A DNA stretch of 64,000 nt from Shimia sagamensis. GTDB lineage: Bacteria > Pseudomonadota > Alphaproteobacteria > Rhodobacterales > Rhodobacteraceae. Under the pieces are notes generated by a model. The model ran no database searches and was not told where the DNA came from. It saw only the letters and a program-made list of their open reading frames with translations. The number at the start of each line of letters is the position of its first letter. Positions within the stretch are counted from its first letter, which is position 1. Shown one piece after another: positions 1-7,453 of this stretch. The stretch spans positions 140,760 to 204,759 of the forward strand of contig NZ_FXTY01000008.1 of assembly GCF_900182745.1 (NCBI RefSeq), read 5' to 3'. The position numbers were made by a program, and so were the translations under genes.

Positions 1-1494
1 ACCGTTCGTAACGTGAAGGCGGGCATTCGCGGTGTGCCAACCGGCAAAGGGGCAGGGGCTGCCTATCTGGCGCAGTTGGTTCGAGGTGATGGGCAAACAG
101 ATCGGTCCATCAAGGCTGCGGTTGTTGGATCTTCTGGTGTGCACAAATGGGGCCAAAACTATCTCGGCCAGCTCTTTGTTGGTTCTGGTGTGGTTGCGCG
201 CAAGCTCAAGGCAGGCGTTACCGGATCGGGCGCAATTGGCAAATTTGGCTGGAACTATCTGAGTCAGTTGAACGCCGGTGCCGGCACCACTTTGCGCACA
301 GTGAGTGCAGGCGTGACGGGTGGCGGTGCGCTTGGCAAATGGCAAAGCTCTTATCTGAGCCAGCTTTATCAAGGGGCCGGATCTACGCGCCGCGCGGTGC
401 TGGCAGCCGTGGATGGCAAGGGTGTGGGCGCGTGGGGGAAAAACTTCCTAGAGGTTCTGTTTGAGGGTGGTGCAGACGTTCCGGGCACTCTGAACGGCAA
501 AGTCAATCTCAGCGCTTTGACTGGTCGCGGGTCGCGTTTCTTTGAGCTGCTGACCGAAAAGGCCTCGGTGATCCAGCACACGATTGACGGAGTTGTTGAT
601 CTTGGCGGGTTGTCAAAGCGCCAGCGGGCGTTGTTGGATATCGTGTCCGGTGCCAGCAAAGGCACGGTGACGCTGGGGGGCAATGTCAAATTTGATCCGT
701 CAAAGGGCTTCTCCACATGGTTTGGCAAAACGGTGCGCACTGGGATCTCGACGCCGGTTTCTGAGCTGGCGGAGTCAATCAAGAACCTGAAAGAGGCCAT
801 GAGCCGTCAGCGCGTGGATGACATCCTGTCTCAAACCACCACCAACAAGCGCGGCATGACCTTCCTGAACGAAGCCCAAATTCGGGCGCTGGCCAACGCC
901 ATGGGGATCGATCAAACCGGCGTCGGTCTTGGTGATTTGATGTGGCAAATCCAGACCAACGACATGAACGATGCGCTGCATCGGGTCTACTATGATCCAA
1001 CCGGTGCAGCGCGGGACCGGTTTGAAACCGGCGTTTCGGTTGATCATGGCCAAAAGTACCAATTTTCCGATTTCGGCGTTGAGCAGTTGGATGGCAAACA
1101 CCACAAAACCGTGGTGACCGGTCCTAAAGGCGGCAAACGCGGTCCCATGCACTACGACGCAGCGATGAAGATGATCGATCAGATCATTTTTGGGCGCATT
1201 CCAGCTTTTGCCGACGGCGGTTTTCATTCCGGTGGTTGGGCGATGGTGGGCGAGCGGGGCCCGGAGCTGGCCTACATGCCGCCTGCGCGCGTCTACAACG
1301 CGCCTGACAGTCGCGCGATGATGGACAATGGCGATCTGGTTCAGGAATTGCGCGCACTCAAGCAAGAGCTGTCTGACACCCAGGGTCAAAGCCGCGATCT
1401 GCTGAAACTGGTCGTCAAAACAACCGAGCGGATGCGCAAACTGCACACCAAGTGGGATGCAACACACCTGCCTGTCCAGGAGCAAAGCGCATGA
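1..1494 (+). CDS. Phage tail tape measure protein, C-terminal part (partial at window edge)
   Basis: The frame is open at the window edge, so the N-terminus is missing. The visible part starts with five tandem 32-residue units that share a Y-L-x-Q-L core and Gly-rich ends, then two more diverged units. Near the C-terminus (about residue 400) lies the segment FADGGFHSGG followed by VGERGPELAYMPP, a pattern very common at the end of tape measure proteins. A charged, probably coiled-coil tail (about residues 440-485) closes the protein. In siphovirus-type tails this protein sets tail length and is ejected during DNA delivery. Its stop codon overlaps the ATG of the next tail gene. The tape measure call is well supported; the phage family is not determined. 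Confidence 0.8.
   Translation, partial: TVRNVKAGIRGVPTGKGAGAAYLAQLVRGDGQTDRSIKAAVVGSSGVHKWGQNYLGQLFVGSGVVARKLKAGVTGSGAIGKFGWNYLSQLNAGAGTTLRTVSAGVTGGGALGKWQSSYLSQLYQGAGSTRRAVLAAVDGKGVGAWGKNFLEVLFEGGADVPGTLNGKVNLSALTGRGSRFFELLTEKASVIQHTIDGVVDLGGLSKRQRALLDIVSGASKGTVTLGGNVKFDPSKGFSTWFGKTVRTGISTPVSELAESIKNLKEAMSRQRVDDILSQTTTNKRGMTFLNEAQIRALANAMGIDQTGVGLGDLMWQIQTNDMNDALHRVYYDPTGAARDRFETGVSVDHGQKYQFSDFGVEQLDGKHHKTVVTGPKGGKRGPMHYDAAMKMIDQIIFGRIPAFADGGFHSGGWAMVGERGPELAYMPPARVYNAPDSRAMMDNGDLVQELRALKQELSDTQGQSRDLLKLVVKTTERMRKLHTKWDATHLPVQEQSA
16..495 (+). repeat. Five tandem 96-bp units inside the tape measure gene
   Basis: Five consecutive units of exactly 32 codons begin at codons K-A-G-I, K-A-A-V, K-A-G-V, S-A-G-V and L-A-A-V. 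Each has an aromatic-Leu-x-x-Leu core near unit position 17. Diverged units continue to about base 690. The nucleotide sequences differ considerably between units, so this is an old protein-level repeat and not a recent expansion. More units may lie left of the window. Confidence 0.85.
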
Positions 1495-2402
1495 AGCTGA
1501 TCGATGCGATGGAAGTCACCGAAGCCGTATTGGCGGGCTCAAGTATCTCTGAGGATGAGCATCCTCCTTACGATCCCGTGGTTACATATGCCAAGGATGT
1601 CTCTGTTTTGATCGAAGCCACTCATCGGGTTTATCGTTCTGTTGTGGATGACAATACGGGCAACGATCCAACGGTACTGGGCAGTATTTATTGGGTTGAA
1701 GTTTCTGCCACCAACCTGTGGAAACCATTTGATAATTTGGTGACGGACCAAGCCGAAGGGGCAAGCCCATTGTGGTGGTCGCTGGCACCCAACCAGTTCG
1801 TGAATGCCTTGGCGGTGTTTAACATCGAAGATGCAGATGACGTGACTGTTCAGGTGTATTCTGAAGGCACCGAGGTGGCGACTTATGATCAGACACTGGA
1901 GCTGGTCGACAACTCTATGGTTGATGACTGGCACGCGTATTTCTTCCAACCGATCGAGCGGTTTGCAAAGGCGGTCTTTACCGACTTGCCCGCCTTTGAA
2001 GGGGACGCGGTCGACGTCACCGTGACCTCGGGTGATGGCACTCCGAAAGTTGGGCAAATAGTCTTGGGCCTGGTGCATACAATCGGCACCACACAGGAAG
2101 GCGTCACGGCCAGCATCGAGGACTTCTCGATCAAAGAAGACGATGCCTTTGGACGGCCAACGGTGGTGGAACGGTCCTACAAGACCTCGGTGGACTATCC
2201 GGTTGCGATTGCGACAGAGCGCTCCGCCTACATTCAACGCCTTCTGGCGCGCCGCCGCGCCACTCCAACAGCCTATTTTCCTGACAGCGACCTCGACCGG
2301 TTTGGGGTGAGCGTTTTTGGCTTCTTTGAGGACTTCACCGTCACGCTGTCAGGATCACCACAATCTGAGGTTTCAATTACAATAGAGGGGCTTGAAGCAT
2401 AA
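1491..2402 (+). CDS. Phage tail-associated protein, unknown family
   Basis: 303 residues. The ATG at 1491 overlaps the TGA of the tape measure gene (ATGA), so translation is probably coupled. An upstream in-frame start would extend it into the tape measure gene and is less likely. No catalytic motif is visible. The sequence is acidic, rich in Val/Thr and aromatic residues, with alternating beta-type patterns, as in tail-tip or baseplate structural proteins. Its place between the tape measure and the S74 fibre gene suggests a distal tail or tail-tip component. The function is inferred from position only. Confidence 0.6.
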   Translation: MKLIDAMEVTEAVLAGSSISEDEHPPYDPVVTYAKDVSVLIEATHRVYRSVVDDNTGNDPTVLGSIYWVEVSATNLWKPFDNLVTDQAEGASPLWWSLAPNQFVNALAVFNIEDADDVTVQVYSEGTEVATYDQTLELVDNSMVDDWHAYFFQPIERFAKAVFTDLPAFEGDAVDVTVTSGDGTPKVGQIVLGLVHTIGTTQEGVTASIEDFSIKEDDAFGRPTVVERSYKTSVDYPVAIATERSAYIQRLLARRRATPTAYFPDSDLDRFGVSVFGFFEDFTVTLSGSPQSEVSITIEGLEA

Positions 2403-3430
2403 TGCCTGCACCATTCATTTCACCGCTGCCGGATCCACCGGATCGCACTTCGCCAGGGACAACATTTGCGTCAAAAGCGGCGGCGTTCCTGTTGGCGATT
2501 GTCGAATTTCGCGAGAACATCAACGCATTCGGGGCTTGGCTTAATTCAAACGTGATGATTGCTTACGCGTTTGGGGCAGGGACGGAGGACCGGCCTTCTA
2601 TCCATCGCGACGGCGATTTGAACACTGGCTGGTGGTTCCCGGAAGAGGATCGCATGGCGGCGAGTACAAATGGGGTGACACGCCTGTATTTGGCCAACAC
2701 CGGACAGATGGGGCTTGGAACAGGTCTAGAAGATCCGTTGGCCCGCCTTCATTTGCGAGATCACACGGGGGATATCCTGCGTGTTGGGTGTAAAACCAAT
2801 GCGGCTAATACTGAGGCAAACGCGGTCTTTTATCACGATGAGGACAATAGTCAGAAGGTGGCGGGGCGGCTAAAAACCCTGCGCGAAGGCAGTCAGAACG
2901 CGTTTTCCATGGTGTTTGCGACCGGGGCTGGTGGGGTGCTGACCGATTGGTTTGTTTTGGATCAAAACGGTGTGTTTCGGCCTGCTTCAGACGATGCGCA
3001 AAACATTGGCAGCGCCAGCTACCGCATTGACAATATCTACGCGACCAATGCGATCATTCAGACCTCTGATGGCACTCAAAAAACGGATGTCGCAAGCCTA
3101 AGCGATGCAGAAAAGCGGGTTGCCTTGGCCGCCAAAACGTTGCTGGTCAAATACCGCTTTCAGACAGCTGTGGGCAGCAAAGGCGATGCCGCGCGCATTC
3201 ACTTCGGTGTCATTGCGCAAGACCTGGCGGCGGCGTTTGAGGCGGAGGGACTGGACCCTTGGGCCTATGCCATGTTGTGCAAAGATGTTTGGTGGGAAGT
3301 CACCGAAGCGGAAAGCGGCAAGGTTCAGACAATTGCCGACGAAGAGGCCGCGTCAGAAGGGGCTGAGCGCATCGAGCGCTGGGGTGTCCGTTACGAGGAA
3401 CTCTTCGCGTTTGTGCTGAGCGCGATCTAA
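2402..3430 (+). CDS. Tail fibre/spike protein with C-terminal S74 intramolecular chaperone domain
   Basis: 342 residues; the ATG shares one base with the previous stop. The last ~120 residues match the S74 (endosialidase-type) chaperone domain: TSDGTQK has Ser222 and Lys227 at the spacing of the self-cleaving Ser-Lys dyad, followed by HFGVIAQDL and a terminal RYEELFAF helix. In this family the domain helps trimeric fibres fold and is then released by autocleavage. The N-terminal part contains short beta-strand segments such as TGQMGLGT that are typical of fibre shafts. The protein probably forms the host-recognition fibre of the prophage. The receptor is unknown. Confidence 0.8.
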   Translation: MPAPFISPLPDPPDRTSPGTTFASKAAAFLLAIVEFRENINAFGAWLNSNVMIAYAFGAGTEDRPSIHRDGDLNTGWWFPEEDRMAASTNGVTRLYLANTGQMGLGTGLEDPLARLHLRDHTGDILRVGCKTNAANTEANAVFYHDEDNSQKVAGRLKTLREGSQNAFSMVFATGAGGVLTDWFVLDQNGVFRPASDDAQNIGSASYRIDNIYATNAIIQTSDGTQKTDVASLSDAEKRVALAAKTLLVKYRFQTAVGSKGDAARIHFGVIAQDLAAAFEAEGLDPWAYAMLCKDVWWEVTEAESGKVQTIADEEAASEGAERIERWGVRYEELFAFVLSAI

Positions 3431-3463
3431 CGAGGGCAATCACATGAAACTGGAAATGATCAG

Positions 3464-3486
3464 CTCCGCTTCGGCGGGGTTTTTTG
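3464..3486 (+). terminator. Rho-independent terminator with UUCG loop
   Basis: CTCCGC - TTCG - GCGGGG forms a 6-bp stem (one G-U pair) closed by the very stable UUCG tetraloop and is followed at once by six T residues. It separates the tail-fibre gene from the lysis genes. Confidence 0.8.
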
Positions 3487-3508
3487 TTGTGGCTGAGGAG
3501 GGCAGGGG

Positions 3509-3841
3509 ATGAGCAACCACGATCCCAATTTGTGGCAGCAGGTGTTTAACGACCGCGGTGCAATTCTGGCCTTTTTTGGTGCGCTTGGCGGGATGGTTCG
3601 GTCTGCCACAATCAAGACCACATGGCGCGAAGGGGTGCGCGTGACCTTCATTGGGTCCGCCACTGCCTTTGGCGTTGGGGTGCTTGCGCCATACCTGGTG
3701 CGCCCCTGGGTGGGCGAGTTGCCTCCGGAAATGTCCGGCACCCTAGGCACCCTTTGCGCTGCATCCTTCATTGTTGGGTTAATCGCCGTGACGATGATTG
3801 AGCGGTTCCTCGCAGGCCGAAAGCTGGTGGAGGAAGAGTGA
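3509..3841 (+). CDS. Holin-like phage membrane protein
   Basis: 110 residues with two or three hydrophobic stretches: about residues 18-30, 45-65 (FIGSATAFGVGVLAPYLV) and 78-98 (LCAASFIVGLIAVTMI). It ends in a short charged tail. The small size, the membrane segments and the position directly before an amidase gene fit a holin, the protein that permeabilises the inner membrane at lysis. An AGGGG ribosome-binding site precedes the ATG. Another small membrane protein follows with a one-base overlap, so which of the two is the holin cannot be decided from sequence. Confidence 0.6.
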   Translation: MSNHDPNLWQQVFNDRGAILAFFGALGGMVRSATIKTTWREGVRVTFIGSATAFGVGVLAPYLVRPWVGELPPEMSGTLGTLCAASFIVGLIAVTMIERFLAGRKLVEEE

Positions 3842-3972
3842 TGCGCAACAAGCAGTTTCGGCGCGAGAAAGAAAGCCCAAGCGCTGACATGTGGCACACG
3901 CTGCGTGTTGGCGTGTTTCTGGGGATTTTGCTCTGGGTCGGTTTGGCGGCCCTGGGCGCATTACTGGCCTGA
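3841..3972 (+). CDS. Small single-span membrane protein of the lysis module
   Basis: 43 residues: a charged N-terminus (MRNKQFRREKES) followed by one long hydrophobic segment from about residue 22 to the end (VGVFLGILLWVGLAALGAL). Its ATG overlaps the last base of the holin-like gene, and the endolysin follows 31 bases later. It may be an antiholin or second holin-like subunit. The protein family is not recognised. Confidence 0.5.
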   Translation: MRNKQFRREKESPSADMWHTLRVGVFLGILLWVGLAALGALLA

Positions 3973-4003
3973 TCGGCCAATTCGTAAAATTGGAGTAACT
4001 GTC

Positions 4004-4561
4004 ATGAGATTGGCAATTGTCGTGGGCCACAACGCCCGCGCCCAAGGTGCTGTGCGCCGTGATACGGGCGAAACTGAATTTGGCTGGAATAGCCGTCTTG
4101 CGGCGCAGATCGAAGATGCGGCGGCGGCTTATCCCGGCGTTTATGTGAAAGTGTTTTTTCGGCACGACGTTGGGGGCTACAGCCGCGAGATTGCGGATGT
4201 GTATCAACGCTCGGATGCGTGGGGCGCGGATGCGTCTGCAGAACTGCATTTCAACAGCGCCGGGAGCACACTGGCCACGGGTACGGAAACCCTGACAAGC
4301 GGCACCAAGGCGTCTGTGCGCTTTGCGGAGGCGGTGCAGGATGAAATGCTTGACGCGCTAGGGCTACGTGATCGGGGCGAAAAATACGTGCCGCCCACAG
4401 GGCGCGGCGGCAAAAGCCTGCACTTTGGCCGTGCGCCCGCTATCCTTGTTGAACCTTATTTTGGATCATCGCCCAATGGTTTGGCCGCCACAGATGAGGC
4501 GCACGAACAAAAGGCGCTGGCACAAGCCATTCTGCGCGGGTTTGTTCTGGCCTTCGCATGA
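4004..4561 (+). CDS. Phage endolysin, N-acetylmuramoyl-L-alanine amidase (Amidase_3 type)
   Basis: 185 residues. The Amidase_3 metal site is visible: His9 (VGHN), Glu23 or Glu25 (TGETEF) and His82 (ELHFNS) as zinc ligands, with Glu149 (LVEPYF) as the likely catalytic acid. The enzyme would cut the amide bond between N-acetylmuramic acid and L-alanine in peptidoglycan. The ATG at 4004 follows a TGGAG site 8 bases upstream; a longer start at 3905 would begin inside the previous gene. There is no signal peptide, so it depends on a holin. The stop overlaps the spanin ATG. Confidence 0.8.
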   Translation: MRLAIVVGHNARAQGAVRRDTGETEFGWNSRLAAQIEDAAAAYPGVYVKVFFRHDVGGYSREIADVYQRSDAWGADASAELHFNSAGSTLATGTETLTSGTKASVRFAEAVQDEMLDALGLRDRGEKYVPPTGRGGKSLHFGRAPAILVEPYFGSSPNGLAATDEAHEQKALAQAILRGFVLAFA

Positions 4562-4878
4562 AGTCGTTGCCCGTGTTGGCCTATGTGGTGGCCGGTGGGG
4601 TGGCGCTGTCCGTGTTTACGGGCTGGCAGGGCTATCGGGCTGGAAATGCCGCCTGTGAGGCCGCAAACGCCGCCGCGCTGCGCGACACTCAATCAGACCT
4701 CTTTGATCTTGCAGATCGCCTAAGCGTCACCAGCGCGCGCTTGGTTGCAGAAGAGGCGGTGCAGACCGTCAAATCAGAAGGAATCGAACATGAAGCCCGC
4801 AATGATTTTGACCCTTGCCGTGTGCCTTCTGACTCCAGCTTGCAGCGGCTCAAAAGGCGTTGGGCCGTTGAGGATTGA
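4558..4878 (+). CDS. Rz-like inner-membrane spanin
   Basis: 106 residues, with an N-terminal membrane anchor (about residues 5-25) followed by an Ala/Glu-rich, probably coiled-coil periplasmic part. It starts inside the last codons of the endolysin gene (ATGA overlap). A second gene encoding a lipoprotein begins within it in another frame, the classic Rz/Rz1 arrangement. Together such pairs bridge and fuse the inner and outer membranes at the last step of lysis. The call rests on architecture; spanins are poorly conserved in sequence. Confidence 0.65.
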   Translation: MKSLPVLAYVVAGGVALSVFTGWQGYRAGNAACEAANAAALRDTQSDLFDLADRLSVTSARLVAEEAVQTVKSEGIEHEARNDFDPCRVPSDSSLQRLKRRWAVED

Positions 4879-5047
4879 ACCGCTGCCTGCCACGGTCACC
4901 AACTCGTGCGCTGATCCGTCCAGCTTTTTGGGCGCGGGTGATTGGGAGTTAATCGCGGGCCGGTTGGGGGATGAGCTGATTTCGTGCAATGGAAAACGAA
5001 CCGCTGCCGTGGGTGCCTATGACGGAGTGCGCGTTGCTCTAGATTAA
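4790..5047 (+). CDS. Rz1-like outer-membrane spanin lipoprotein
   Basis: 85 residues, starting at the ATG at 4790 after an AGAAGGA ribosome site, inside the Rz-like gene and in the +1 frame relative to it. The N-terminus has a lipoprotein signal with lipobox LTPACS (Cys about residue 18). A Pro-containing segment follows (RIEPLPATV). It runs 169 bases past the Rz-like stop and meets the reverse-strand gene with a 4-base overlap. It is longer than most Rz1 proteins, which is common in overlapped but not embedded pairs. Confidence 0.65.
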   Translation: MKPAMILTLAVCLLTPACSGSKGVGPLRIEPLPATVTNSCADPSSFLGAGDWELIAGRLGDELISCNGKRTAAVGAYDGVRVALD

Positions 5048-5796
5048 CCCCTATACGATCCAGATAGATTCCAATTGATAACACGTTTTAACCCGAAGCT
5101 TTTTACGTCAACATAATCCTGCTCGTCGGGCACCGGGTGTGGTGACTTTGGTCGGAAAACAATTCGGTATTCGTGTTCCGGGCGAAATTGTTTTGGCTTG
5201 CAGAAGTTGATTCTCCAAAAACGGTCTTCGGCGCTTTCTTGTGTGTTACTGTTGTGTCCGGTCGGAACGTTTTTATGCGTACGTACCCGGCCTATGTATT
5301 CAACCCGTTTGGCAAAGATTGATTGTCGCGGGGGCGAGTCTGTGGTCCAGGTCGGGTGTTTTTTTAGCGCGTGATACAGCGCTTTTATGAGTTTCGAGCC
5401 ATCCATCACAATATAGTGGGTTAGGTCGGTGTCGCCGGGGTAATATGACCCATCTGGTAGCTCGCATCCATGTAGCATTTTTTCGTGGTGGGACTTGTCG
5501 TAAGGGCCAATTGATGCGCAAAAAACTAAGTTGTTAGAGCTGGTCACTAGTTCAACGCCGCCGTCTATCAGTACATCTTGGAATTCTACGCCGCCTATCG
5601 TTTGATTGTTTAAGTGGGTGTCAAGGTAGATGTCTTTGCCCAAACCTTCTTCTTTATCGGTGAAGCGGATCGAGGCAGCTTCGCTTCTAGCCGCTTCTGT
5701 CTGTCCATAGATTATGTTTGTTCCCACCCTAAAACTGCCCTGCCTGTAGAACTTCAAATCGTCCTTTTTGATGAATTTTATCAATTGGGGTGTCAT
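5044..5796 (-). CDS. Uncharacterised prophage cargo protein
   Basis: 250 residues on the strand opposite to the phage late genes and visibly AT-richer than its neighbours, both signs of a separately acquired cargo gene. No catalytic motif is recognised. Conserved-looking segments are the N-terminal FRVGTNIIYGQTEAARSEA and the C-terminal KPKQFRPEHEYRIVF; the latter resembles the E-x-E-Y-R-I element seen near the end of DUF2971-like proteins. There is no signal peptide or membrane segment. A role in superinfection exclusion or another phage-conflict function is possible from its position only. Confidence 0.55.
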   Translation of the reverse strand: MTPQLIKFIKKDDLKFYRQGSFRVGTNIIYGQTEAARSEAASIRFTDKEEGLGKDIYLDTHLNNQTIGGVEFQDVLIDGGVELVTSSNNLVFCASIGPYDKSHHEKMLHGCELPDGSYYPGDTDLTHYIVMDGSKLIKALYHALKKHPTWTTDSPPRQSIFAKRVEYIGRVRTHKNVPTGHNSNTQESAEDRFWRINFCKPKQFRPEHEYRIVFRPKSPHPVPDEQDYVDVKSFGLKRVINWNLSGSYRG

Positions 5797-6027
5797 GTAT
5801 ACCTACCTGATTTGACAAACTGTGGTCACCACGTCCAGTTGCAAGGACGGTGTTGGCCAACTTGCGCATAAAGAAGGCCATGCTACGACCAAACAATTTT
5901 TTGGTAAAAGCCCTTCTATCTATCAGCTTTGCCTCGAAACGAGGGCAGGCGGTGCATCAACACCGCCCACCATGCAGCCATTCTTCACACAAGCTGCACC
6001 GACGAAACCTTGACGCATCGTCGCCCG

Positions 6028-6041
6028 ACTCACGCGTGAGT
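6028..6041. promoter_or_regulatory. Perfect 14-bp palindrome upstream of the methylase gene
   Basis: ACTCACGCGTGAGT is fully self-complementary and lies 12 bases before the methylase start codon, where a repressor would block transcription or translation initiation. No factor is assigned. Its ACGCGT core is shared with the longer palindrome at 8383-8406. Confidence 0.4.
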
Positions 6042-6052
6042 GGCGGCACCCT

Positions 6053-6880
6053 ATGCGGAAAACAACTATGCATACAATGACTTCGGTGCGGCCTGCCGCG
6101 CCCGTTGCCCCGTGGCTGGGCGGTAAGAAAGCCCTACACAAGACTTTGATCGAACGGATCGAGCGGATCCCACATAAGACCTACATCGAGCCTTTTGTGG
6201 GCATGGGCGGGGTGTTCCTGCGCCGTGATTTCAAGCCGCAGCTCGAAGTCGCCAACGATCTGAACGGCGAAATCATCAACCTCTTTCGGATCGCGCAGCG
6301 GCATCTTCCTGAATTGGTCGCGCAGCTCGATCTGCAAATTGTCTCGCGCATCGAGTTTGAGCGGTTGCGCAGGATACCTCCCGACACTTTGACGGACTTG
6401 GAGCGCGCTGCCCGCTTTGTTTATCTCCAACGCTTGGCTTTTGGAGGCAAACTTGGGGGCGTCTTTGGGGTGGCGGTTGATCGCACCAGGTTCTCAGTAA
6501 AAGGAGCAGAGGATCTGCTGCGTCGGGCACATGAACGCCTGGATGGCGTTGTCTTTGAAAGTCTGGATTGGTCTGAGGTCATTCGCCGGTATGACGGTGC
6601 CCACTCGCTTTTCTATCTGGACCCCCCCTATTTTGGTGGGGAGGCTGACTACGGCAAAGACATGTTCTCGCGCGATGACTTCCAGGCTATGGCGGAGCAG
6701 CTCCGCGAGATCAAAGGGGCCTTTGTCATGTCCATCAACGACACGCCGGAAATCCGCGAGTGGTTTGAAGGCTTCCACATCGATGAGGTGCGTTTGAACT
6801 ACACGATCGCCAGGTCGGCCGGCAAGAAAGTCCAGGAGCTGATCATCTCAAATCGAGAGATCCGGACGGGGCTGTTGTGA
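6053..6880 (+). CDS. DNA adenine methylase, Dam/D12 class
   Basis: 275 residues. Motif I appears as PWLGGKKAL (about residue 20) and FVGMGGVF (about residue 48), and the catalytic DPPY is at residues 190-193. This motif order is that of alpha-class N6-adenine methyltransferases (MethyltransfD12), which use S-adenosylmethionine. No restriction enzyme gene lies next to it, so it is probably an orphan methylase of the prophage that protects phage DNA or alters regulation. The target site cannot be read from sequence. ATGs at 6053, 6068 and 6077 are all possible; none has a strong ribosome site. Confidence 0.8.
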   Translation: MRKTTMHTMTSVRPAAPVAPWLGGKKALHKTLIERIERIPHKTYIEPFVGMGGVFLRRDFKPQLEVANDLNGEIINLFRIAQRHLPELVAQLDLQIVSRIEFERLRRIPPDTLTDLERAARFVYLQRLAFGGKLGGVFGVAVDRTRFSVKGAEDLLRRAHERLDGVVFESLDWSEVIRRYDGAHSLFYLDPPYFGGEADYGKDMFSRDDFQAMAEQLREIKGAFVMSINDTPEIREWFEGFHIDEVRLNYTIARSAGKKVQELIISNREIRTGLL

Positions 6881-6948
6881 TGGCCGTAGAATAGACCGGC
6901 TCAGTTGCACACCGGCAAAACGTGCAGCCAACCTGAAAGGTTCCTCCC

Positions 6949-7251
6949 ATGAAGATGATTGCAACAGCCGCCCTGGCGGCCCTCTTGGCGTGGCCAGCCG
7001 CTGCGCAGAATCTTCAGCACTGCGCAGCACGTGATCTAGTCGTGGAGCGTCTGGCGCAGAAGTACCGCGAAAGTCGTCAGGCGCTCGGCCTCGGCACACA
7101 GGGGGCCATGGTGGAAATCTTCGCCTCCGAGGAAACCGGCAGTTGCACCATCACGGTTACCATGCCGAACGGATCAACCTGTCTGTTGGCGACGGGGCAG
7201 GCGTATGAACGGTTGGTCGAGGCGCTGCCTGCCGCTGGCGACGATACCTAA
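6949..7251 (+). CDS. Small exported protein of unknown function
   Basis: 100 residues. It begins with a clear Sec signal peptide (MKMIATAALAALLAWPAAAQ, cleavage after AAAQ or AAA). The mature part has three cysteines (HCAARD, GSCTIT, STCLLA) and a segment LGLGTQGAMVEIFASEETGS that looks like a compact conserved domain. AGGTTCC-type sequence precedes the ATG only weakly. Proteins of this kind occur in many alphaproteobacterial genomes and prophages, but I know no function. As prophage cargo it could be a lysogenic-conversion factor acting in the periplasm. Confidence 0.6.
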   Translation: MKMIATAALAALLAWPAAAQNLQHCAARDLVVERLAQKYRESRQALGLGTQGAMVEIFASEETGSCTITVTMPNGSTCLLATGQAYERLVEALPAAGDDT

Positions 7252-7268
7252 TCCCGGCGGCGGGATTA
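7249..7268 (+). other. Perfect hairpin at the stop codon of the exported protein gene
   Basis: TAATCCCG - GCGG - CGGGATTA is an 8-bp perfect stem with a 4-base loop that includes the TAA stop. No T-run follows, so it is more likely an mRNA 3' stabiliser or pause hairpin than a complete terminator. Confidence 0.5.
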
Positions 7269-7341
7269 GCCACGCATTCCCAAACATGAAAGGACGTTCC
7301 CCAGTCCAATAGCATAGACGCTGTCCCTGCTTATGCTGTGC

Positions 7342-7375
7342 CCCCGTTGGCCGTTAAAGGCTAGCGGGGATTTTT
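7342..7375 (+). terminator. Rho-independent terminator after the methylase/exported protein genes
   Basis: CCCCGTTGGCC - GTTAAA - GGCTAGCGGGG forms an 11-bp stem with two G-U pairs, followed by ATTTTT. It separates these two cargo genes from the HEPN-like gene. Confidence 0.8.
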
Positions 7376-7453
7376 GCGTTTTGGGTAGCAACTAGACACG
7401 GATGGGAATGAATTTAGGGTAAGGGGGAGCAACTAATTGCAAGAGGGATTCCT

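Noticed and set aside
775..1485. A 236-codon reverse-strand frame under the tape measure gene
   Set aside because: The forward frame carries the tape measure C-terminal motif. The reverse frame is His/Cys/Arg-rich without family features, typical of a shadow frame.
3444..3512. A 22-codon frame with ATG and overlap to the holin gene
   Set aside because: Its middle is the UUCG-loop terminator hairpin and T-run; the codons for Phe-Phe-Val-Val come from that run. It is more likely untranslated terminator sequence.
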